A stretch of 37,816 bases of DNA from Pseudomonadota bacterium (GTDB taxonomy: Bacteria > Pseudomonadota > Alphaproteobacteria > Rhizobiales > Beijerinckiaceae): assembly GCA_023450615.1 (NCBI GenBank), contig JAEXGT010000014.1:1-37816 (forward strand), given 5' to 3'. Shown here piece after piece: positions 24,356 through 32,099 of the stretch (position 1 is the stretch's first letter; each line of letters opens with the position of its first letter). The translations under genes were made by a program, and so were the position numbers. Below the pieces are notes generated by a model. It searched no databases. It was not told the DNA's origin and saw only the letters and a list, made by a program, of their open reading frames with translations.

Positions 24356-24809
24356 GGGATGTGTCGCAAATGTTTTGTTTCAGAGTTTCCGCTACTGCGT
24401 TGAGGCCACAATGGAGGGGGGCGGCCCGAGCGGATTGTCATCGACGGCAGCCAGACCAACCGCGAGGCGATCCTGGCCTGCGACACGGAAGGCCGGCTTC
24501 AGGACAGGTCAAGGCGCAAGCTGAAGCCGATCAGGATCCGGCAGAGTCAATATCTCAACAACCGCATCGAGCAGGATCACCGTGCCGTCAAACGCCGAGT
24601 GCGCCCGATGCTCGGCTTCAAATCCGCTGACAGTGCCCGGGTGATCTTAAGTGGCATCGAGATGATCCACATGATGCGCAAGCAGCAGGCGAAATATGCC
24701 TACAGTCACCAGCTGTCGCTCGCCGAGCAGATCGAGCGGCTCGCCGCATAAGCGAATGCGAACCGCGTTTAGATCTTTATGTCGGCAGCCAGAAACAGCG
24801 ACTGAGCCC
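24356..24809 (+). mobile_element. internally deleted IS6-family remnant
   Basis: About 454 bp, compared with roughly 800 bp for full IS6 elements. The left end GGGATGTGTCGC and the right end, read inward, GGGCTCAGTCGC match at 9 of 12 positions and resemble IS6 ends. Only the C-terminal third of a transposase remains. It abuts, and apparently interrupts, the IS630-type fragment. No 8-bp target duplication is visible. Confidence 0.6.
24428..24751 (+). pseudogene. IS6-family transposase, C-terminal fragment
   Basis: About 107 open codons without a proper start, beginning ERIVIDGSQTNREAIL. They contain IRIRQSQYLNNRIEQDH and RAVKRRVRPMLGFKS, the conserved end of IS6/IS240-type transposases including the catalytic Glu region. 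The N-terminal helix-turn-helix and the first Asp are missing, so it cannot be active. Confidence 0.85.
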
Positions 24810-25089
24810 AATGTGCTGAGCGCCGATAAACTATCTGAAGTCTTCGGCGTTCGCTTGGTTGGCGCGCGTCTTCCTACCTGCCCTTGGAGTCTCCGGCTCA
24901 CGAGTTGAAAGGCAGCTTCGGGTCAGGAGGCGATGATCGGTGAGTTTACAGGAACGTCCGGGATTTCCCACTTGAGCAGACATTCGTTCTACTCCCGAGA
25001 CGTGCCGCGAGTAGACCTAAGATGTTGAATAGGCCGACACAACGGAAATGCTAAGCCTTACCGGAATCAATGGATCGCACATGCCGCCC

Positions 25090-25118
25090 TTGTATTTCTT
25101 TGAATTGAGGTCTATATA
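25090..25118 (+). promoter_or_regulatory. candidate promoter of the cold-shock gene
   Basis: TTGTAT (25090-25095), a 17-nt spacer and TATATA (25113-25118) form a well-spaced sigma-70-type promoter. Transcription would start near 25125, giving a leader of about 155 nt before the ATG. That length is typical of cold-inducible csp mRNAs. The rest of 24810-25281 holds no gene I can support. Confidence 0.5.
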
Positions 25119-25281
25119 AGTATTATCGGATTTTGGCCGGACAATCGGGTCGTTTCGCTTTTGACACTGTCAGGCGCACGTTCGGACTTTCTTACCATTA
25201 CATCGACGAACCGAGTTGAGGTCGCGTTTTTACGCGCCTTCCCTCACGTGCATCTACAGCAATCGCGAAAGGCTACCCCCA

Positions 25282-25491
25282 ATGATTATGGGCACCGTGA
25301 AATTCTACAACGACATGAAGGGCTTCGGTTTCATCCAGCCGAACGATGGCAGCAAGGACGTGTTCGTCCATGCCACCGCCCTTGAGCGCGCCGGCATGCG
25401 CGGCCTCGTGGAGGGCCAGAAGGTTTCCTTCGACACGGCCGAAGACCGCCGCTCCGGCAAGATCGCCGTCAACAACATCGAAACGGCGTAA
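25282..25491 (+). CDS. cold-shock domain protein (CspA family)
   Basis: 69 residues forming one cold-shock domain: GTVKFYNDMKGFGFIQP with RNP1 (KGFGFI), KDVFVHATAL with RNP2 (VFVHA), and the closing VSFDTAEDRRSGKIAVNNI. It binds single-stranded nucleic acid and acts as an RNA chaperone in the cytoplasm. ATG 25282 is preceded by AAAGG at 9 nt; an in-frame ATG at 25288 would also work. It has a long leader upstream and a strong terminator downstream, so it is monocistronic. Confidence 0.95.
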   Translation: MIMGTVKFYNDMKGFGFIQPNDGSKDVFVHATALERAGMRGLVEGQKVSFDTAEDRRSGKIAVNNIETA

Positions 25492-25537
25492 TCGCCGATG
25501 ACCGGCGCAGGATACAAGCCTATGCCGCCAATCCTTG

Positions 25538-25573
25538 AAGCCGCTCCCCTGTGGGGCGGCTTTTTTTGTTTTT
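25538..25573 (+). terminator. Rho-independent terminator after the cold-shock gene
   Basis: The stem AAGCCGCTCC / GGGGCGGCTT (10 pairs with one G-T) with a short loop is followed by seven Ts and a second T-run. It is a textbook intrinsic terminator about 46 nt after the csp stop. Confidence 0.93.
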
Positions 25574-25638
25574 AACTGCAACCACCCGGCAGCGGTTGTC
25601 CGCCCTGCCCAGTAGCAGTTAGGCTCCAGGAGCAATGA

Positions 25639-25839
25639 ATGTCCCACAAGTATAAAGTTCGCCAGCTCGTCCGCATCACCCATCCGAACTTCTCGGACAA
25701 GCGCGCAACGACAAGCGGCATCTACGAGGTGACCCGCCTCATGCCGGCCGACCAGACCGGCGAGGTCTCCTATCGTATCAAGGCGTCCGGCTTCGGCGAG
25801 CGTGCTGTGCGCGAGAGCGAGATTGCGGCACAGGCGTGA
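25639..25839 (+). CDS. small conserved-looking protein of unknown function
   Basis: 66 residues, MSHKYKVRQLVRI at the start. The sequence suggests a small SH3-like or beta-barrel fold (TTSGIYEVTRLMP, YRIKASGFGERAVRESEI). AGGAG lies seven bases before the ATG, and its stop overlaps the GTG start of the next gene, so it is very likely translated. I recognise similar short proteins in Hyphomicrobiales but no function. It could bind nucleic acid or act as a small regulator; nothing in the sequence proves either. Confidence 0.78.
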   Translation: MSHKYKVRQLVRITHPNFSDKRATTSGIYEVTRLMPADQTGEVSYRIKASGFGERAVRESEIAAQA

Positions 25840-26138
25840 ACCAATTGACCAGCGCAGACGCCTTCTTTCACGGATCGCAGATCTACGATCCTGTCGCCCT
25901 GCTTCGCCAAGGTGATGAGACCGTCTACGTCGCTCGCGTCGGCCGGAAGGCGTCACGACAGTTTATGATCCTCACGCCAGCAGGCGAGCCTACCTGGCCG
26001 CATGAGCCGCTCGGCAGCCTCTCCGACGCCGCCTGGGCGCTGCGAGCCCACGCGTGGCACCTCGTTGCGCCTGAGCCTATGGGCGAGAGTACCCGACAAG
26101 CCGGAATGTTGGCGCGCCTGCTCACGGAGCGGGCCTGA
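25836..26138 (+). CDS. small protein of unknown function, coupled to the preceding gene
   Basis: 100 residues beginning with GTG at 25836, which overlaps the TGA of the upstream gene (GTGA), so translation is coupled. The sequence FFHGSQIYDPVALLRQGDETVYVARVGRKASRQFMIL and AAWALRAHAWHLV suggests a compact alpha/beta domain. No signal peptide, membrane segment or catalytic motif is seen. The function is unknown. Confidence 0.72.
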   Translation: MNQLTSADAFFHGSQIYDPVALLRQGDETVYVARVGRKASRQFMILTPAGEPTWPHEPLGSLSDAAWALRAHAWHLVAPEPMGESTRQAGMLARLLTERA

Positions 26139-26221
26139 CAACGCCCGGTGCGGAGGTGAATGCAGGGCTGGAGGAACACCGCTCGCAACAGGTTCACCTC
26201 TCTAACCGCAGGAGGCTCACC

Positions 26222-26527
26222 ATGGTTGATCAACCAACCAATCTCGATGCGCATCGCGGCATGGCGGCCCAGAAAGCCACAGACCTTCGACGCCTGCGCT
26301 CCGAGGTCGAGGCCGATCAGGCAGCCCTCCACGCCCGACAAGCGGAACTCGAAGATCTGCTTGCGGCCGCACCCGCTGCCGACTGGCCGGAGGCCGTCGA
26401 GAAGGCGCGCTATCTGCTGGGTTTGCTCGCGCGGAATTTGGACGCCTCTGACCTGCGTCGCCGCAGGCTGATCGACCGGGTGCTGACCGATTTCGATCAT
26501 CTGCTCGACAAGCCACCCCACGACTGA
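26222..26527 (+). CDS. helical protein of unknown function
   Basis: 101 residues. The ATG at 26222 has AGGAGG seven bases upstream. The sequence is almost entirely helical and charged. A coiled-coil-like stretch lies at about residues 17-50 (KATDLRRLRSEVEADQAALHARQAELEDLL), followed by a second helical pair (EKARYLLGLLARNLDASDLRRRRLIDRVLTDFDHLL). There is no signal peptide. It may be a small cytoplasmic dimer or adaptor. I do not recognise a named family. Confidence 0.72.
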   Translation: MVDQPTNLDAHRGMAAQKATDLRRLRSEVEADQAALHARQAELEDLLAAAPAADWPEAVEKARYLLGLLARNLDASDLRRRRLIDRVLTDFDHLLDKPPHD

Positions 26528-26567
26528 GCCGATTATTCCACAACCTGACTGACAACGGAGATACCCT

Positions 26568-26714
26568 ATGGCCAGAGGCGAAAAACGCGGTAACCGCGAA
26601 GCAAAGAAGCCGAAGCAGGACAAGCCCAAGAACCCAATCCCGGTCTCTCCCTTCGTGAGCCAAGGCAAGGGCAGCACTCCGGCGAAACCGGCCGGTGGCA
26701 AGAGGGCATCGTAG
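26568..26714 (+). CDS. small basic protein of unknown function
   Basis: 48 residues, rich in Lys, Arg, Gly and Pro (MARGEKRGNREAKKPKQDKP then FVSQGKGSTPAKPAGGKRAS). GGAG lies nine bases before the ATG. It is probably disordered, and its charge suggests nucleic-acid or ribosome contact. Similar short basic proteins occur in Hyphomicrobiales genomes, as far as I recall. It lies 40 nt after the helical-protein gene, possibly in one transcript. Confidence 0.65.
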   Translation: MARGEKRGNREAKKPKQDKPKNPIPVSPFVSQGKGSTPAKPAGGKRAS

Positions 26715-26926
26715 CTGGGCCGCAATGGGAACGAGATCTATCGAGGCTTGATCCAACACCCGCTGACATCCTTCAGGGACGAGTTGAAGATCGCGTCGAA
26801 GGGTTTCAGCATGTTGGCGGCTCGTTCGTCACGACGGCCGAGGCCGCTCGCATGCCAATACAAGCCACGCAGTCCTGAGCGCCCCAGCCCTCCTGTCTGA
26901 GTGCAAACGTGGGACAAGGTTTGGCC

Positions 26927-27439
26927 ATGAACACCAATCAGGACGGTCAGCGATCGGTGGTTGTTCTCCTTGCGGAGGACGACGCGCTCGTTCGTATGAT
27001 GGCTGCGGATGTGCTCCGGGAAGAAGGCGGCTTCAAAGTCGTTGAGGTGGTCAATGCCGATGAAGCCCTGACGGTGCTTGAGGCACCCGCCGACGTTCGA
27101 GCCCTTGTGACAGATGTGGAGATGCCCGGCTCCCTGGATGGATTCACCCTGGCCCGCGTGGTGAAGCAGGCATGGCCTCACATCGGGATCGTGGTGACGT
27201 CAGGCAGAATGGCACCTGGTCCGAAGGCGCTTCCCTCAGGCGCACTGTTCATTCCCAAGCCTTACAGGCCGGCAGATCTGGTTGCTGCCGTGCGGACGGT
27301 GCTCTCGTCAGAGCAGGCCGAGATGCCTGCTGAAGCTCCGGTCCCAGTGCTTCCCTCAGCCGTCAAGATCAGACAGCCCCACACCGGCATCGGGGTTGCT
27401 GGCGGGTTGGCACAGCCCCTTCCTGAGTCCGAAGGATAG
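26927..27439 (+). CDS. single-domain response regulator (CheY-like receiver)
   Basis: 170 residues. The receiver domain spans about residues 11-125: acidic pocket AEDDALVRMM (Asp18, Asp19), phospho-acceptor Asp63 in LVTDVEMPG, switch Thr/Ser in VVTSGR, and Lys111 in FIPKPYRPADLV. A Pro/Ala-rich tail of about 45 residues has no output domain. It probably passes phosphate or acts through a partner. ATG 26927 was chosen over GTG 26909 because AAGG precedes it. No histidine kinase lies beside it, so it is an orphan in this window. Confidence 0.9.
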   Translation: MNTNQDGQRSVVVLLAEDDALVRMMAADVLREEGGFKVVEVVNADEALTVLEAPADVRALVTDVEMPGSLDGFTLARVVKQAWPHIGIVVTSGRMAPGPKALPSGALFIPKPYRPADLVAAVRTVLSSEQAEMPAEAPVPVLPSAVKIRQPHTGIGVAGGLAQPLPESEG

Positions 27440-27803
27440 ACCTCAAACCAACTCGGCGTTTCGCAGAACGGGAATTGCGGAACCGTGGCAGACGTAAACT
27501 GTGTCGGAACAGCTAGAGTCAGCTCGGGGTCAATTTGTGAGGTTTAGGCATGCCCGTTAAAGGTCCGCTCACCGTGGGAGACCCGACCTTGACTTCGTGA
27601 CGCGCGGGCTCTTGGCACCAATGTGAATAGGCTGGGAGTGGACGGAGGGTAGGCTTCGACCGAGCCACGTCGCCGTTCCTGCTCCTAAGGTCGGCTCAAC
27701 CTCGGACTTGAATGTGTCCTGCCCAACTCAACGTCTGGCTACCTATTGGCTACCTGGGAGAAATTGGCTCAAAGGGCAGATGCCGGTAACCCTTTGAAAA
27801 TAT
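27440..27803. other. intergenic region left of the tRNA-Lys fragment
   Basis: 364 nt with no gene I can support; only very short frames occur. It is the chromosomal flank of the attachment site. No terminator was recognised after the response regulator. Confidence 0.5.
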
Positions 27804-27848
27804 TGGTGAGCGCGCTGGGACTCGAACCCAGGACCCTCTGATTAAAAG
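27804..27848 (-). other. displaced 3' half of a tRNA-Lys(UUU) gene, presumed attachment site
   Basis: Read on the minus strand it starts at the anticodon loop (CTTTTAA), continues through the variable region and T-arm (GGGTTCGAGTCCC), and ends GCGCGCTCACCA. That is 45 nt of a perfect-looking tRNA-Lys 3' half with encoded CCA. The anticodon-stem 5' strand, D-arm and acceptor 5' strand do not follow, so it is not a functional tRNA. Such fragments are left where a tyrosine integrase inserts DNA into a tRNA 3' end. The integrase gene is 147 nt away, and the intact tRNA should lie at the far (right) end of the element. Confidence 0.85.
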
Positions 27849-27879
27849 TTAGGTGCTATTCCGCTCGTATCGTGGCCCG

Positions 27880-27898
27880 ATGATGCACTTTGCATCAT
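27880..27898. repeat. palindrome beside the attachment site
   Basis: A perfect inverted repeat ATGATGCA / TGCATCAT with a CTT loop, 32 nt inside the element border and about 97 nt before the integrase start. It could be an integrase or excisionase arm site, or an operator for the integrase gene. Confidence 0.5.
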
Positions 27899-27994
27899 AG
27901 ACCATTGCTACACAGGCACTTTTGTTGCACACTGTGTCCGATCCTACTTTGGCAGTGCTGATCGCGTGCTTACCAGGTGATTACTGGACCAATC

Positions 27995-29206
27995 ATGGCT
28001 CCCTCTCCCCAGACGTCCATGAAGCTGACCAAGCGTACTGTCGATGGGTTAGCCCCCTCCGACAAGGAAAGGGTCATCTTCGATGCCGAGTTGCCAGGTT
28101 TCGGCCTTAAGATCACGCCAGCCGGACGCAAAGTGTTTCTAGTCCAATATCGTTATCCACCAGGGCGGGCCGGACGCGTCCGGCGCTATACGATCGGAGC
28201 CTACAGCGAAAGCCTCACCCCTGATCTGGCTCGCACCATCGCCGTTCAGATCAAGGGGAAGTTGGCACAAGGCATTGATCCAATAATCCAGCGGGAGGCC
28301 CTTCACGCCGAGACCGAACGGGCCGTTCAGGAGAAGAAGCGACAAGTATCTCTTAGGGTAGACACCATTGCGGCCACCTTCATCGCCCGCCACGCCAAGC
28401 CCCGCCTCCGGAGTTGGCGCGAATACGAGCGCATGCTCCAGGATTATGTGCTGCCGGAATGGGGATCTCGGCCGATCACCGAAATTCAACGCTCCGAAGT
28501 GACAGCCCTCCTCGACACAATCCAGGAAAACCGCAGCGCAGCCCTCGCCGACCACGTGTTGGCGGTCATCCGGAAGCTGTTCAACTGGCATGCGGCGCGG
28601 GACGGGCGCTTCCATAGCCCTCTTGTACGAGGCATGGCCCGTACCAGCATCACCGCTCGAGCCCGTGACCGTGTCTTGAGTGATGATGAGATCAGAGCGC
28701 TCTGGAAGGTCCTGGAGCAAATTCCTTATCCGTTTGGTCCATTCGTAAAACTCCTGCTTCTGACTGCCCAGCGACGGGATGAGGTGGCGCAGATGCGGTG
28801 GAGTGAAATTGACGGGGATCTTTGGACCATTCCCCGGGAGCGCTACAAGAATGGTCGCGCCAACGCGGTCCCGTTGTCCGAGGAGGTGCAATCCATTCTT
28901 GCCGCCCTCCCCCGCTCCAGCGAATACGTATTTACTACCACAGGGCGAACACCCATATCCGGATTCTCAAAGGCTAAGGCTGCCATCGATCGGATCAGTG
29001 GTATTACGGGATGGCGACTGCATGACCTGCGCCGCACCGCACGCTCCTTGATGAGCCGCGTCGACATTAGCAGCGAGATTGCAGAGCGGGTCCTTGGCCA
29101 CACGATTCCGGGCGTCGCCGGCGTCTACGACCGCCATGGCTACGTACCCCAAAAACGGGATGCGCTAAAAAAGCTCGCGGCAGAGATCGCACGTATCACT
29201 GCGTGA
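27995..29206 (+). CDS. tyrosine-type integrase, P4/prophage family
   Basis: About 403 residues. The N-terminal arm-binding domain has KLTKRTVDGL, FDAELPGFGLKITPAGRKVFLVQYR and IGAYSESLTPDLAR, typical of P4-like integrases. The core-binding and catalytic domains follow, with Arg in LTAQRRDEV, HDLRR (His and second Arg), LGH, and the nucleophile Tyr in GVYDRHGY. It inserts and excises the element at the tRNA-Lys 3' end next to it. The start is uncertain: ATG 27995 and ATG 28019 both lack a strong ribosome site. The catalytic set appears complete. Confidence 0.93.
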   Translation: MAPSPQTSMKLTKRTVDGLAPSDKERVIFDAELPGFGLKITPAGRKVFLVQYRYPPGRAGRVRRYTIGAYSESLTPDLARTIAVQIKGKLAQGIDPIIQREALHAETERAVQEKKRQVSLRVDTIAATFIARHAKPRLRSWREYERMLQDYVLPEWGSRPITEIQRSEVTALLDTIQENRSAALADHVLAVIRKLFNWHAARDGRFHSPLVRGMARTSITARARDRVLSDDEIRALWKVLEQIPYPFGPFVKLLLLTAQRRDEVAQMRWSEIDGDLWTIPRERYKNGRANAVPLSEEVQSILAALPRSSEYVFTTTGRTPISGFSKAKAAIDRISGITGWRLHDLRRTARSLMSRVDISSEIAERVLGHTIPGVAGVYDRHGYVPQKRDALKKLAAEIARITA

Positions 29207-29589
29207 AGCGCGAGCCTCGAAGCCGCCTGCTTTCCCATGCGCAGGAGCAGCGAGCTAACCGCGTCGCCGCAATTCCGCCCAACGCAGCAATCCAGTTTGC
29301 GCGTGATAAGCCCTTCAAATTGCTGCATGCGTCGTGGCGGATTGCCACGAACTGCAAGTATTTCGTGGCAATCCACCACACAAAATACTCATCGTCAGAT
29401 GAGCGAAGAATGACAATGATGCCTCTCCATCGGAGTCTTCTTAAAAATGAAAGTTGACATAGCCGTTTAGAACTCGCCGAATACCAACGGAAATTTATCC
29501 ACATTAAACATCAGCTTTTGCATCTAGGTGATGAAACCTTTCTGCCGATAGTGCAATTCTTGGGACAGGATCAGACAGAGTTTACATCA
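29207..29589. other. 383-nt non-coding region of the element
   Basis: No gene is supported. It holds the 18-bp inverted repeat at 29334-29379 and, on the plus strand, TTGACA at 29454-29459. GAATAC at 29479-29484 (19-nt spacer) follows, a weak promoter candidate for the AlpA-like gene. It is more AT-rich than its surroundings. Confidence 0.45.
29334..29379. repeat. long inverted repeat downstream of the integrase gene
   Basis: Arms GTGGCGGATTGCCACGAA (29334-29351) and TTCGTGGCAATCCACCAC (29362-29379) pair at 17 of 18 positions around a 10-nt loop. The left arm itself contains a smaller hairpin (GTGGC / GCCAC). No T-run follows. It could be a terminator-like block, a Rep-binding or nicking site, or an operator. 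Confidence 0.75.
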
Positions 29590-29889
29590 ATGACCATGGC
29601 CCCTCACCCACCGAAGAAAGCAAGCGCCGCACCGAAATTGCACCAGCAGCTGCAGCAATCGCTCCAACACGAACAGCCAGAGTCGTCTTTGCCACGCCAT
29701 CTGCGCACGCCTGAAGCAGCCCGTTTTCTCGGGGTAAGCGCGTCATTCTTGAACCACGCCCGTATTCGGGGCGATGGGCCGCGATACCTGAAGTTGTCCC
29801 CGAAGCTCGTGGTCTATGCCACAGCCGACCTCCTGGAGTGGTCGGCGAAAAAGGCTCGCCAATCGACCAGCGGTGGTGAACCACGATGA
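29590..29889 (+). CDS. AlpA-like helix-turn-helix DNA-binding protein
   Basis: 99 residues. A Gln-rich basic N-terminal tail is followed by a MerR/AlpA-type domain: HLRTPEAARFLGVSASFLNHARIRGDGPRYLKLSPKLVVYATADLLEWSAKK, written here to show the helix-turn-helix and wing in order. This domain is typical of excisionases and regulators of P4-like elements. ATG 29590 is the likely start; a longer frame to 29518 exists, and neither has a strong ribosome site. It probably controls excision or the downstream rep genes. Confidence 0.85.
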   Translation: MTMAPHPPKKASAAPKLHQQLQQSLQHEQPESSLPRHLRTPEAARFLGVSASFLNHARIRGDGPRYLKLSPKLVVYATADLLEWSAKKARQSTSGGEPR

Positions 29890-29938
29890 CCCGGCACACC
29901 GATCCCCACACCGCATATCTCGATCATGGAGCCGAGCA

Positions 29939-30709
29939 ATGAGCAATTGCAAACTTGGAAAGGCTATGGCTACTGACAGTGCGGTCACAAGCCAGCCTAA
30001 CGACGCATCAAATCTTTCTGCCGCAAAGTCTTTGGCAGAGTTTCATTCACGCGCTTCTCTCGCGTACGTGCGTAGTAATCCTCGTAATAGGATCAGTGCT
30101 TCTCGTGTAATCAGGGCTGATCAAGATCTCGAGGCGTTTTCCCATCCCGCCCGCTGGCAGGCTAACCGGCTGCGGAAGGCTCATGTTGAGCAAATGCGCG
30201 CGGCGGCAAGGTTCGCTCATGAGAGAGGGTATTCTCTCAACCTCTGCATCGATATCAACTGGACCCGGACTTGGCTTGGGAACGACCCCGATGGCCAAGT
30301 GCTCAGTCGCCTGATGGAATTGAACCGGAAGTGGCTCAAGCCGCGTTACTGCGAGGTCTTTGCGCAAATTGCCGTTCGTGAGAATCCAGACGGCCGCCCC
30401 AACACGCATATTCTGGTGCACTGCCCGCCAGCCGTTCTTTCCCAATTCAAGCGACAGGTGCGCAGCGTCCTCAGCGATGCCTGCCGTCGCTTGGACAAGG
30501 GTGCCGTTGCGTTCAAGCGCGTCGGTGGCGGAAATGCAACTCTGGCAGCAACACAGGGCAAGTTGGACTACATGTGCAAGGGCATCTCCCCTGAGGAAGC
30601 CGCGTCACTTGCGATCAGTCCGACACCACAAGGAGCCATTTACGGAAAGCCCTACTCAATTTCCCAAGACATCCACCGAGCCGCGCGCCGGCGGTACTCG
30701 AAAGGATGA
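29939..30709 (+). CDS. replication-initiator-like protein of the element, possible degenerate HUH type
   Basis: 256 residues. GGAG precedes ATG 29939. The N-terminal third is basic (RNRISASRVIRADQDL, RLRKAHVEQMRAAARFAHERG). The middle has CIDINWTRTW and NTHILVHCPP, which resembles the His-containing strand of HUH-type Rep proteins but with Asn where the first His is expected. KLDYMCKGI offers a possible catalytic Tyr, and YGKPYSISQDIHRAARRRY closes the protein. Similar proteins sit before RepA-like ATPases in alphaproteobacterial integrative elements. A Rep function is inferred from context and these weak motifs. Confidence 0.7.
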   Translation: MSNCKLGKAMATDSAVTSQPNDASNLSAAKSLAEFHSRASLAYVRSNPRNRISASRVIRADQDLEAFSHPARWQANRLRKAHVEQMRAAARFAHERGYSLNLCIDINWTRTWLGNDPDGQVLSRLMELNRKWLKPRYCEVFAQIAVRENPDGRPNTHILVHCPPAVLSQFKRQVRSVLSDACRRLDKGAVAFKRVGGGNATLAATQGKLDYMCKGISPEEAASLAISPTPQGAIYGKPYSISQDIHRAARRRYSKG

Positions 30710-30716
30710 AACGTCC

Positions 30717-32099
30717 ATGACGTCCAATCTAAAGAAACCACCAGTACCCGATCCTATTGTTGCCGAGGCCCGTCAACGCGACGCGATTAAGCTGGCTGGA
30801 CGCGACATCCAGTTAGCGCAGGCCACTACTTCACCGCTTGCCAGAGCCCGAGCTGTTCCTCGTAAGCCAACACCGCGCATTGACGAGACCAGCCACAAAA
30901 TTGATGAGCACGACCTTCTCCAGAGGCACCCCGGTCGCCATGTCACTGCCCTCTCGATGCCAACGCAATCCAATCCTGGTGAAGCTGGATCAGAGCTCTC
31001 GATCATCCGAGCATCGGATCTGGTTTCAGAGCGGCTCGAGTATATCTGGGACGGCCGCATTGCACGCGGTAAGCTCACGATAGTGGCTGGCGACCCCGGG
31101 CTCGGTAAGTCGCTGCTGGCAGCTCACATAGCTGCAATCGTCTCTCAAGGCTCCGCATGGGCGCCAGATGATGGACAGGCGCTCAAAGGATCCGTGATCA
31201 TGGTAACGACCGAGGATGGGCTCCAAGATACCATACGGCCTCGGCTTGAAGCAGCCGGAGCCAATCTCGAGGCTGTGCATCTGCTTCAGGATCTCGACCT
31301 CACCCGAAATCAGGACGCTCTTGAGCAGGAGATTAAGCGCCTTCCGGATGCTCGGCTCATGATTATCGATCCAATCACAAGTTGCCTCGGGCGCACCAAC
31401 ATCAATGGAACCGCTGATGTGCGGGCGATCATCACCCCCCTATCCCGCCTCGCTGCTCGCACCGGCATCGCGGTCATTGCCATAACGCATCTGAACAAAA
31501 ACGGGTCGGGGCGAGCCGTGGCACGGACCACGGGATCGCATGCTTTCGTGGCAGTTGCTCGAGCGGTCTATGTCCTCACCAAAGATCCGGACGATCCTGG
31601 GCGCCGGCTGCTGTTGCCACTCAAGAACAATCTGGGAGCTGACGATCGGGGGACGGCTTTCAGGATTAAAGAGGTCCCTATCAGCGTTGGCACAGCGCCA
31701 TGCTTAATCCCAGATGCCGAGCCGGTGACGATCACCGCCGATGAGGCGCTCGCCGCACCTCGTGGAAACTCAGGCAGCCCGTCCTCTTTGGACCAAGCCA
31801 AGGAATTTTTGCGCGAGCTTCTCGCCGCAGGTCCGGTGACGGCTCTGGCGGTCAAAGCCGCAGCCGCCGCGGAGGCGATCAGCGGGATTTCTTTGCAACG
31901 CGCCAAGAAAGCACTCGGTGTCCAATCAAGCAAGTCAGCCATGGATGGTGGCTGGCAATGGACGCTGCCCTCCAACACCAAGATGATCAATCGCGGTGAA
32001 GATGATCAGTGTGATCAGATGATTACCTTCGACGTAGGTGATCATCTTCGCTTGACCAATCCGGACGAGGCCATCGCATACCATGAGGATCAGAAATGA
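30717..32099 (+). CDS. RepA-like hexameric helicase/ATPase (AAA_25 family)
   Basis: 460 residues. The N-terminal 95 residues look disordered and charged. The RecA-type ATPase core follows: Walker A GDPGLGKS at residues 125-132, Walker B LMIIDP with Asp218, then IAVIAITHLNKNGSGRA, and ARTTGSHAFVAVARAVYVLTKDP. This is the RSF1010 RepA-like family, replicative helicases or primase partners of plasmids and integrative elements. The C-terminus carries a winged-helix-like portion (LDQAKEFLRELLAAGPV). It starts 7 nt after the Rep-like gene and its stop overlaps the next small ORF (ATGA). Confidence 0.9.
   Translation: MTSNLKKPPVPDPIVAEARQRDAIKLAGRDIQLAQATTSPLARARAVPRKPTPRIDETSHKIDEHDLLQRHPGRHVTALSMPTQSNPGEAGSELSIIRASDLVSERLEYIWDGRIARGKLTIVAGDPGLGKSLLAAHIAAIVSQGSAWAPDDGQALKGSVIMVTTEDGLQDTIRPRLEAAGANLEAVHLLQDLDLTRNQDALEQEIKRLPDARLMIIDPITSCLGRTNINGTADVRAIITPLSRLAARTGIAVIAITHLNKNGSGRAVARTTGSHAFVAVARAVYVLTKDPDDPGRRLLLPLKNNLGADDRGTAFRIKEVPISVGTAPCLIPDAEPVTITADEALAAPRGNSGSPSSLDQAKEFLRELLAAGPVTALAVKAAAAAEAISGISLQRAKKALGVQSSKSAMDGGWQWTLPSNTKMINRGEDDQCDQMITFDVGDHLRLTNPDEAIAYHEDQK

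Noticed and set aside
26714..26900. The frame after the TAG of the 48-aa basic gene stays open for about 60 codons (NEIYRGLIQHPLTSFRDEL)
   Set aside because: There is no start codon or ribosome site, and nothing suggests stop-codon readthrough. Possibly a gene remnant, but unsupported.
27804..27900. Complete tRNA-Lys gene
   Set aside because: Only the half from anticodon loop to CCA is present; the upstream bases do not form the anticodon stem, D-arm or acceptor strand.
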